Shown: in pieces, positions 42,794 through 48,728 of the stretch
Layout of the letters: the number at the start of each line of letters is the position of its first letter
Position numbering within the stretch: position 1 is the stretch's first letter
Assembly (NCBI GenBank): GCA_007280905.1
Contig: QYQM01000084.1
Span: forward strand, 1 to 48,728
DNA from: Porphyromonadaceae bacterium
Lineage (GTDB): Bacteria > Bacteroidota > Bacteroidia > Bacteroidales > UBA12481
Reading direction: 5' to 3'
DNA length: 48,728 nt
Made by a program: the position numbers and the translations under genes
The notes under the pieces: generated by a model
The model's database searches: none
Told to the model about the DNA's origin: nothing
What the model saw: only the letters and a program-made list of their open reading frames with translations

Positions 42794-42806
42794 TTCTCTA
42801 TATTTG
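42777..42806 (+). promoter_or_regulatory. Promoter of asnS, -33 inside the heptamer array
   Basis: TTG (42777-42779), 19 nt, TATATTTG (42799-42806), a full -7 match. Start of transcription near 42813, 17 nt before the ATG. The -33 part is repeat sequence. Confidence 0.6.
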
Positions 42807-42829
42807 TCCCCTGATTTAACGGTAAAACG

Positions 42830-44227
42830 ATGATACATCTGGCTCATTCCAAGGTTAAAACACTTCTTGCCACACCTCCGGCAGGGCAGGAGGTTACAGT
42901 AAAAGGCTGGGTCCGAACCAAACGCGGGAACAAAAAGGTTGCATTTATTGCATTGAACGATGGTTCAATAATTCATACGATCCAGGTAGTAGCCAATCCC
43001 GATAATTTTGGTGAAGAATTAATGAAATCCATTACCACCGGAGCTTGTTTAAAGGTAACCGGCAAACTGGTTGAAAGCCTCGGAAGCGGCCAACCGGTTG
43101 AAATCCTGGCCACTGAAATAGAATTGTACGGAACCGCTGATCCCAATACCTATCCGTTGCAGAAAAAAGGCCATACCATGGAGTTTCTTCGTGATATCGC
43201 CCATCTGCGCCCGCGCACCAATACCTTTAGTGCGGTGCTGCGTGTCCGGCATGCGATGGCTTTTGCGGTTCATAAGTATTTTAACGACCTGGGCTTCTGC
43301 TATCTTCATACCCCGATCATTACCGGTTCTGATGCGGAAGGTGCCGGCGAAATGTTCCGGGTTACCACTCTCGACATCAAAAATCCTCCGCGCACTCCGG
43401 AAGGACACATAGATTTCAATCAGGATTTTTTTGCCCGTGAAACCAATCTGACGGTTTCAGGTCAGCTGGAAGGAGAACTTGGCGCCATGGCGTTGAGCGA
43501 CATCTATACATTTGGCCCCACTTTCCGCGCTGAGAACTCCAATACACCCCGGCATCTGGCGGAATTTTGGATGATCGAACCGGAAATGGCCTTCTATGAG
43601 ATCAAGGAAAACATGGACCTGGCCGAGGATTTCGTGAAATATCTTGTCCGGTATGCCCTCGAAAATTGTGCCGATGATCTGGCATTCTTCAATCAGATGT
43701 ATGACGGTGAACTGATCGATCGATTGAAGATGGTGGTTGAGAATGACTTTATCAGGATGACCTATACCGATGCAGTTGAAATCATTGTGAATTCAGGTCA
43801 GCAATGGGAGTTTCCGGTATCCTGGGGAAGCGACCTCCAAGCCGAACATGAGCGATATTTGGTTGAAAAGCACTTTAAAAAACCGGTTATCCTCACCAAC
43901 TATCCTAAAAAGATCAAGGCATTTTATATGTACCAGAACGAGGATAACCTTACCGTAAGGGGAATGGATGTGCTTTTCCCAAAAATCGGCGAAATAATCG
44001 GCGGATCGCAGCGCGAGCACCGGCTCGAAAAACTGGAAGAGCGCATGCGCGAACAAAATCTGTCGGAAAAAGATATGTGGTGGTACCTCGATACCCGGCG
44101 CTTCGGCACAGCTCCGCACAGCGGTTTCGGACTTGGTTTCGAACGCCTGATCCTGTTTATCACCGGAATGGGGAATATCAGGGATGTAATCCCTTTCCCC
44201 CGTACTCCCCGCAATGCTGAATTCTAA
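42830..44227 (+). CDS. asnS: Asparagine-tRNA ligase
   Basis: 465 residues, normal length. OB-fold anticodon domain ([25 protein letters not shown], about 22-46), class II core with motif 2 [22 protein letters not shown] and motif 3 [22 protein letters not shown] supports the Asn over the Asp enzyme. Own promoter. Separated by 99 nt from rpoN. Confidence 0.97.
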   Translation: MIHLAHSKVKTLLATPPAGQEVTVKGWVRTKRGNKKVAFIALNDGSIIHTIQVVANPDNFGEELMKSITTGACLKVTGKLVESLGSGQPVEILATEIELYGTADPNTYPLQKKGHTMEFLRDIAHLRPRTNTFSAVLRVRHAMAFAVHKYFNDLGFCYLHTPIITGSDAEGAGEMFRVTTLDIKNPPRTPEGHIDFNQDFFARETNLTVSGQLEGELGAMALSDIYTFGPTFRAENSNTPRHLAEFWMIEPEMAFYEIKENMDLAEDFVKYLVRYALENCADDLAFFNQMYDGELIDRLKMVVENDFIRMTYTDAVEIIVNSGQQWEFPVSWGSDLQAEHERYLVEKHFKKPVILTNYPKKIKAFYMYQNEDNLTVRGMDVLFPKIGEIIGGSQREHRLEKLEERMREQNLSEKDMWWYLDTRRFGTAPHSGFGLGFERLILFITGMGNIRDVIPFPRTPRNAEF

Positions 44228-44326
44228 AAATTGCGTAACTTTCAGCAACAATAGCTCAACGTCACCAGACTGATCTGAATCTTATCCGATTCTGGTCTTA
44301 ATTTGATTCTGTCTTAATTTAACATT

Positions 44327-45799
44327 ATGCTCAAGCAACGTCTCCAGCAAAAACTACTGCAAAAGCTCTCACCGCAGCAAATCCAGCTGATAAAACTGCT
44401 GGAGGTGCCTACCATGCAGCTTGAACAGCGTATTAAGAAGGAACTTGAAGAAAATCCGATTTTAGAGGAGGGCCGTGAGACGAATCCTGAAACTGATGAT
44501 ACGCGCCTCGATGAAGATGAACCGGAAAAGGAAAAAGATGAGATCTCTCTGGAAGAATTCAAGGATGAATACGACATCCCCGCCTACCGGCTAAATCCCA
44601 GAAACCGGTCGCACGAAGATGAAAAGGTGGTTGAAATCCCCTTCTCTGCCGGCATCTCCTTCCGCGAAAACCTTACCAACCAGCTCGGTATGCGCATCAT
44701 GGACGAGCATAAACAGGCACTTGGGCACTATATACTGGGAAATATTGACGATGACGGTTATCTCCGTCGCGACCTCGGAAGTATTGTCGACGATCTGGCC
44801 TTTTCCCTGAATATCTCTACCACTTTTGAGGAACTCAAGGAAATTCTGCTGATGATCCAGGAATTCGACCCGCCGGGCGTGGGAGCCCGGAACCTCCAGG
44901 AATGTCTTATCCTCCAGCTCGACCGGCACACGCGTGAAGGCAGATGCAATGAGGATACAAAAAATGCCCGCATTATCCTGACAGACTTTTTTGAAGAATT
45001 CACGCGAAAACACTACGATAAAATCCAGAACCGGATGAATCTCACTGATCAGCACCTGAAATCATCCATTAATGAGATCATCCGTCTGAATCCAAAACCG
45101 GGCGGCGATTACGGTGATTCAACCATGCAGTCGTATCACCAGATTGTACCCGATTTTGTTCTCGAAGATAACGACGGGATTCTCGAGCTCAGCCTGAATT
45201 CAAAAAACGCTCCCGACCTGCGCATCAACTCGTTGTATGCAAACATGCTTAAAACCTATAACCAGGAGCGGAAAACCCGGCTCCAGAACCGGAATCAGAA
45301 AGAAGCCGCCACATTTGTGAGACAAAAAGTGGAGTCGGCCAAGTGGTTCATGGAGGCCATCCGCCAGCGCCAGCATACCCTGATCCTGACCATGAACGCC
45401 ATCATGGAATTTCAGAAAGAATATTTCAAAAGCGGTGGGGATGAGATGCGCCTGAGGCCTATGATCCTTAAAGATATCAGCGAACGGACCAGTTTGGATA
45501 TTTCAACCATCTCAAGGGTAGCCAATTCCAAGTATATTCAAACCGATTGGGGCATCTTCCCGCTCAAGTATTTCTTCTCTGAAGGCCTTCAAACGAATTC
45601 AGGCGAGGAGGTATCGACACGGGAAATCAAGAAAATCCTTGAGGAATGCCTTGAGAATGAAGATAAGCGGAAACCCGTTACCGACGATAAACTGGCATTG
45701 ATCCTGAAGCAAAAAGGATACATGATTGCGAGAAGAACAGTTGCCAAATACCGCGAACAACTCAACATCCCCGTTGCGCGCCTCAGAAAGGAACTATAG
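44327..45799 (+). CDS. rpoN: RNA polymerase sigma-54 factor
   Basis: 490 residues. Region I at the N-terminus (KLSPQQIQLIKLLEVPTMQLEQRIKKELEENP segment, about 13-44) binds activators; an acidic linker follows (about 45-85); core-binding domain; C-terminal DNA-binding part with the RpoN box ARRTVAKYRE (468-477). Directs enhancer-dependent transcription; no sigma-54 activator gene lies in the window. The TAG stop overlaps the GTG start of the next gene by one base. Confidence 0.97.
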   Translation: MLKQRLQQKLLQKLSPQQIQLIKLLEVPTMQLEQRIKKELEENPILEEGRETNPETDDTRLDEDEPEKEKDEISLEEFKDEYDIPAYRLNPRNRSHEDEKVVEIPFSAGISFRENLTNQLGMRIMDEHKQALGHYILGNIDDDGYLRRDLGSIVDDLAFSLNISTTFEELKEILLMIQEFDPPGVGARNLQECLILQLDRHTREGRCNEDTKNARIILTDFFEEFTRKHYDKIQNRMNLTDQHLKSSINEIIRLNPKPGGDYGDSTMQSYHQIVPDFVLEDNDGILELSLNSKNAPDLRINSLYANMLKTYNQERKTRLQNRNQKEAATFVRQKVESAKWFMEAIRQRQHTLILTMNAIMEFQKEYFKSGGDEMRLRPMILKDISERTSLDISTISRVANSKYIQTDWGIFPLKYFFSEGLQTNSGEEVSTREIKKILEECLENEDKRKPVTDDKLALILKQKGYMIARRTVAKYREQLNIPVARLRKEL

Positions 45800-46401
45800 T
45801 GAGGCCTGCCAGAATAATATCCGTTCTGTTTCACCCGGTCATCATGCCGCTGGTTGGAGTTTTCATCCTGCTGACTTATGGCGGCTGGCTGAATCTGCTG
45901 CCTTCAGAAGGTAAAAAATATATTTACCTGATTGTCCTGCTCACCACACTTGTCCTGCCGTTGGCTATCATGCCCATCCTCCTTAGAACAAAAGTCATAA
46001 ACAGCTACCTGCTCACCGATAAAAACGAGCGCCGTATCCCTTTACTGATGATCGCCTTACTGTACCTGATCGGAGCCTTTGTACTGCAGAAAGTGGATGC
46101 TCCGGTCATTCTCTCACTTTTCCTCAATGGTTCATCAATGGTCATTCTGGCCGTGGCGATATTTAACTGGAGATGGAAAATAAGTATCCACATGGCCGGT
46201 ATCGGCGGGATAACCGGAATGGTTCTGGCCATCTCGATGCGGTGGATGCTGAATGAACAACTGATAATCGCGATTCTGTTTCTGGTGGCAGGCCTTACCG
46301 GTTATGCCCGTTTGAAGGATGATGATCATACCCCGGCTCAGGTTTATGTGGGCTACCTGGTTGGTTTGTTCATTAATTTCCTGCTGATCAGACTGATATA
46401 A
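45799..46401 (+). CDS. PAP2-like integral membrane protein
   Basis: 200 residues with about six membrane helices. SIHMAGIGGITG (about 115) and DDDHTPAQVYVGYLVG near the end resemble the last two phosphatase motifs of PAP2 proteins, though the first (KxxxxxxRP) is unclear, so activity is uncertain. GTG start overlapping the rpoN stop (TAGTG) means translational coupling; this pairing recurs in Bacteroidota, as I recall. Convergent with the response regulator gene. Confidence 0.7.
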   Translation: MRPARIISVLFHPVIMPLVGVFILLTYGGWLNLLPSEGKKYIYLIVLLTTLVLPLAIMPILLRTKVINSYLLTDKNERRIPLLMIALLYLIGAFVLQKVDAPVILSLFLNGSSMVILAVAIFNWRWKISIHMAGIGGITGMVLAISMRWMLNEQLIIAILFLVAGLTGYARLKDDDHTPAQVYVGYLVGLFINFLLIRLI

Positions 46402-46409
46402 ATCCAGAT

Positions 46410-47102
46410 TCAGGAAATAAAGGTGTATCCAACCCCTTTTATCGTCCGGATATGTTCATCGCCGATTTTCTCCCTCAATTTGCGGATATGAACATCAATG
46501 GTGCGGTCGCCGACAATCACATCATCCCCCCAAACCGACCGGTAAATTTCTTCACGGGTGTAAACTTTTCCAGGCCGGCCTGCGAGAAGGTTCAGGAGTT
46601 CAAATTCCTTGCGGGGCAGATGAAGTTCCTCGCCCGAATGGATCACCAGATACCGGTCCTGGTCGATTTCAAGGTCCCCAACCCGTATAATCTTAAGTGA
46701 ATCAGCGTTCTCACCGACGGGCCGCACTCTTTTCAGTAATGCTTTTATCCGGCTGATCAGGACTTTTGGCTTGATCGGTTTGGCGATATAATCGTCGGCA
46801 CCGGCATCAAATCCGGCCACCTGGGAATAATCCTCCGCCCTGGCTGTCAGAAAGGCAATCATTACCTCATTCAGTTCCGGTATGGCACGAAGTTGTTCGC
46901 ATGTTTCCATGCCGTCCATTCCGGGCATCATCACATCCAAAAGAATGAGATGAGGTAAAAACTTCCGGGCTATCCGCACAGCCTCAACACCATTTTTCGC
47001 CACTTCAACCGTGAACCCTTCTGACCGCAGACTATAGCCCAGAAATTCCAGAATATCAGGCTCATCATCAACCAGCAGTATACGGGCTTCCTGGGGATTC
47101 AT
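46410..47102 (-). CDS. OmpR/PhoB-type response regulator
   Basis: 230 residues: receiver domain with Asp56 (LILLDVMMPGMDG) and the switch lysine in DDYIAKPIKPKVL; winged-helix DNA-binding domain from about 130 (RKEFELLNLLAGRPGKVYTREEI, VDVHIRKLREKIG). No histidine kinase is adjacent. The start codon overlaps the stop of the upstream RACo-like gene by 4 nt, so the two are translationally coupled. Confidence 0.94.
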   Translation of the reverse strand: MNPQEARILLVDDEPDILEFLGYSLRSEGFTVEVAKNGVEAVRIARKFLPHLILLDVMMPGMDGMETCEQLRAIPELNEVMIAFLTARAEDYSQVAGFDAGADDYIAKPIKPKVLISRIKALLKRVRPVGENADSLKIIRVGDLEIDQDRYLVIHSGEELHLPRKEFELLNLLAGRPGKVYTREEIYRSVWGDDVIVGDRTIDVHIRKLREKIGDEHIRTIKGVGYTFIS

Positions 47103-48559
47103 ATAGAGGATTCAAAAGTCATTTCCCACATAAACAAATCATTAAATTCCGGATGATCGGATAATTCCACATACCGGATGCGGCCGGCCAGTTCGCGGGT
47201 ATAATCCCGGAATTCGCCCGAATGAAGCCACAAACGGGCACCCAATCCTGATGTATTTCCTGCTCTGATCTGCCGTTTTTCCAATCCCCCTGGGATCAAC
47301 CCGATTCTCCCGGCCGACCAGTCGTGCAGTGCATAGCCGAATCCTCCCGCTATAAAAACCTGTCTGACTTCTTCTGCAACGATACCTGCTTCCAGCATCA
47401 ATACCTTGATTCCGGCAGCAATGGCTCCTTTGGCGAGTTGAACTTCGCGGATATCCTGGGGAGTAAGAAAGAGGCGAACGGCAGATATCAATTCTTCATT
47501 TTCTGCCAGATATCCCATGTCATCAATCTTCCCGGCATCCAGCAAACGTGCGACCGCATCAACCAGGCCCGAGCCGCAGAGGCCGATGGCCGGTTTCCCG
47601 CCTATGGTTTCATATCCGTCAGGGCCGATGGCACATACTGCACCTTCGATCCCGGCCATTCCGCAGGAGATGCGGGCTCCTTCGAATGCAGGGCCTGCAG
47701 CCGTTGCGCAAGCCAGAATTTCGCTTCCATTCCACAATACCATCTCACCATTAGTACCAATATCAAGAAACAGGCTCCATCCCGTTGGTGGATTCAGTGA
47801 AACAGTAGCTAACCCGGCCACAATATCTGCCCCGATATAAGAAGAAACCGAAGGAACCATTTCGATTCCGGTCGCAGAAAAATCGCTGAAACCGATTTCA
47901 GCTCCGGAAAGGTTTTGTTCTTCTAAAAAAACAGGAGTAAACGGATATACCGCCAGACTCTCCGGATTGACTCCTTTAAAGAGATGCAACATGGTAGGAT
48001 TGCCGGTCACAACCATCCGTCCGGCCAAACCGGGAACAAATCCATTTTGTGCACACAATCCGGCAGCGGCCTGTTCAATGGCCGATACAATTTCTTTGTT
48101 AAGACGTATGGTTCCTTCCCGATTTTCCCTGCAAAACTGGATCCGGCTGACTACATCGGCACCATAAGCATGCTGCGGATTAGGAAAACTCCTGATCCCG
48201 ATATTCCGGTGACTGCGCAGGTCGTCGAGAAAAACAACCACGGTGGTCGTGCCCAGATCTACTGCCAGTCCCAGAAAGCGCGGATCCTCTGATGAAAAAA
48301 CATCACGGGCTGGTTCCGGATCCGGCCAGAAACTCTCGGTTAATATTTGCATCACTGAGGGTTCCGGAACATTTACCACAACATCATGATCAGGGTAAAA
48401 TCCGCACGCACGTAACACCCCCAGACCCTCCACATCGACCTTACACTTACCGCATATTCCTTTGCCGCCGCAAGGCGATGGAATAAACGAACCCTTTTCC
48501 CGGATGGCCTCGAGCAGGGACTCGCCGGGGGTGCATGTTATGCTAATTTTCGTAGACAT
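47099..48559 (-). CDS. RACo-like 2Fe-2S/ASKHA ATPase (DUF4445)
   Basis: 486 residues. N-terminal 2Fe-2S ferredoxin domain with Cys30, Cys36, Cys39 and Cys52 (PCGGKGICGKCKV); then a domain of the ASKHA ATPase fold with AVDLGTTTVVVFLDD, FLDIGTNGEMVL, and the C-terminal FIAGGFG. This arrangement is that of reductive activators of corrinoid proteins. It is shorter than many (the linker domain is reduced). No corrinoid protein or methyltransferase is in the window. A -7 element is almost at the start codon, suggesting a leaderless or very short-leader mRNA. Confidence 0.88.
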   Translation of the reverse strand: MSTKISITCTPGESLLEAIREKGSFIPSPCGGKGICGKCKVDVEGLGVLRACGFYPDHDVVVNVPEPSVMQILTESFWPDPEPARDVFSSEDPRFLGLAVDLGTTTVVVFLDDLRSHRNIGIRSFPNPQHAYGADVVSRIQFCRENREGTIRLNKEIVSAIEQAAAGLCAQNGFVPGLAGRMVVTGNPTMLHLFKGVNPESLAVYPFTPVFLEEQNLSGAEIGFSDFSATGIEMVPSVSSYIGADIVAGLATVSLNPPTGWSLFLDIGTNGEMVLWNGSEILACATAAGPAFEGARISCGMAGIEGAVCAIGPDGYETIGGKPAIGLCGSGLVDAVARLLDAGKIDDMGYLAENEELISAVRLFLTPQDIREVQLAKGAIAAGIKVLMLEAGIVAEEVRQVFIAGGFGYALHDWSAGRIGLIPGGLEKRQIRAGNTSGLGARLWLHSGEFRDYTRELAGRIRYVELSDHPEFNDLFMWEMTFESSI

Positions 48560-48563
48560 GGCG

Positions 48564-48594
48564 CTAAGGTAGGGAAAAAAGGCTCAAGGCTCAA
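48564..48594 (-). promoter_or_regulatory. Promoter of the RACo-like gene, -33 inside the heptamer array
   Basis: On the minus strand TTG in the heptamer array, 20 nt, then TACCTTAG (48564-48571), one mismatch from consensus. Only four bases separate the -7 from the ATG, so the message is probably leaderless. Confidence 0.5.
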
Positions 48595-48668
48595 GGCTCA
48601 AGGCTCAAGAGAAGGCTCAAGGCGCAAGGCTCAAGGCGCAAGGCTCAAGGCGCAAGGCGCAAGTAAGG
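48579..48668 (+). repeat. Heptamer array with alternating variants at the right edge
   Basis: Four AAGGCTC, a 5-nt interruption, then AAGGCTC and AAGGCGC alternating three times, one more AAGGCGC, and the AAGTAAGG end. The 14-nt dimer implies expansion in steps of two units. The rest of the window (48669-48728) is A-rich with no visible gene. Confidence 0.9.
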
Positions 48669-48728
48669 AAAAAGGAGAAAGGAGAAAAAAAGTTTGGTTA
48701 ATTTTTCCATAGGGGTTGAGTTTTAACA

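Larger units (their letters stand above)
42495..42829. other. Composite repeat island between cysS and asnS (335 nt, no gene)
   Basis: From left to right: the octamer array, a TGGGCTTTAGCCCA hairpin, a GGGCGG/CCGCCC inverted repeat near 42637-42664, REP-like copy 3, a heptamer array and the asnS promoter. At least five unrelated repeat types sit side by side with little unique sequence between them. No ORF or RNA gene is recognised. Confidence 0.8.

Noticed and set aside
1-48728. Window as a closed circle (heptamer arrays at both ends)
   Set aside because: The arrays at the two ends are the common interspersed family; no unique sequence overlaps between the ends, and the gene content is chromosomal.

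Overview
The window is a chromosomal segment of a Bacteroidota bacterium, most likely an uncultured member near the Bacteroidales. The evidence is a complete porP/sprF-gldKLMN type IX secretion (T9SS) operon, a glycoside hydrolase with a T9SS C-terminal sorting domain, DUF4270 and DUF4296 lipoproteins, a SusC-type leader, a Reg_prop/Y_Y_Y-LytS sensor, and several -7 elements of the Bacteroidota form TAnnTTTG with TTG about 19-21 nt upstream. Shine-Dalgarno sequences are mostly absent. Coding density is high and most content is housekeeping.

Layout. 1-4.4 kb: glmS, a DUF4270 lipoprotein and a half-length glycogen-synthase-like protein, all on the minus strand. 4.5-5.4 kb: panC. 5.4-13.5 kb: a small polysaccharide-utilisation block with a secreted GH5, a GH3, a Nudix-type regulator, a broken SusC leader and a GH2 beta-mannosidase; it sits between panC and panD. 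13.7-20.5 kb: panD, radA, a class A penicillin-binding protein and topA. 20.5-27.4 kb: an arginase-fold protein with degenerate metal motifs, then porP/sprF, gldK, gldL, gldM and gldN. 27.4-32.6 kb: manC, a SprT-like metalloprotein, mlaE-mlaF-DUF4296, an amidohydrolase and a hemerythrin-like protein that has lost most iron ligands. 32.7-36.9 kb: a COG0731-type radical SAM protein, a glycosyltransferase and RNase R. 36.9-40.7 kb: a hybrid-length LytS-type sensor and its LytTR regulator. 41-46.4 kb: cysS, asnS, rpoN and a PAP2-like membrane protein. 46.4-48.6 kb: an OmpR/PhoB-type regulator and a RACo-like ferredoxin/ASKHA protein.

How the genes connect. The T9SS operon supplies the export route for the GH5 enzyme, whose C-terminus carries the sorting signal. 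The Nudix-type regulator is divergent from the SusC leader. The 235-nt gap between them holds two well-formed promoters and two identical-format dyads, GTGTA-N5-TACAC, placed just downstream of each -7 element; together these look like a sugar-responsive repressor switch for GH3/GH5 on one side and the mannosidase on the other.

The most unusual signal is not a protein. A heptamer, AAGGCTC (variant AAGGCGC), forms seven short tandem arrays. Three complete genes (glmS, DUF4270, rnr), and probably a fourth cut by the left edge, have a TAA stop that overlaps or touches the first unit. Most arrays end with AAGTAAG. In one gene the array is translated as the C-terminal tail, and at two others it supplies the -33 TTG of the promoter. 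Other intergenic repeat families (an octamer, a GC hairpin element, a CTCTGTGG inverted repeat) occur as well, stacked together between cysS and asnS.
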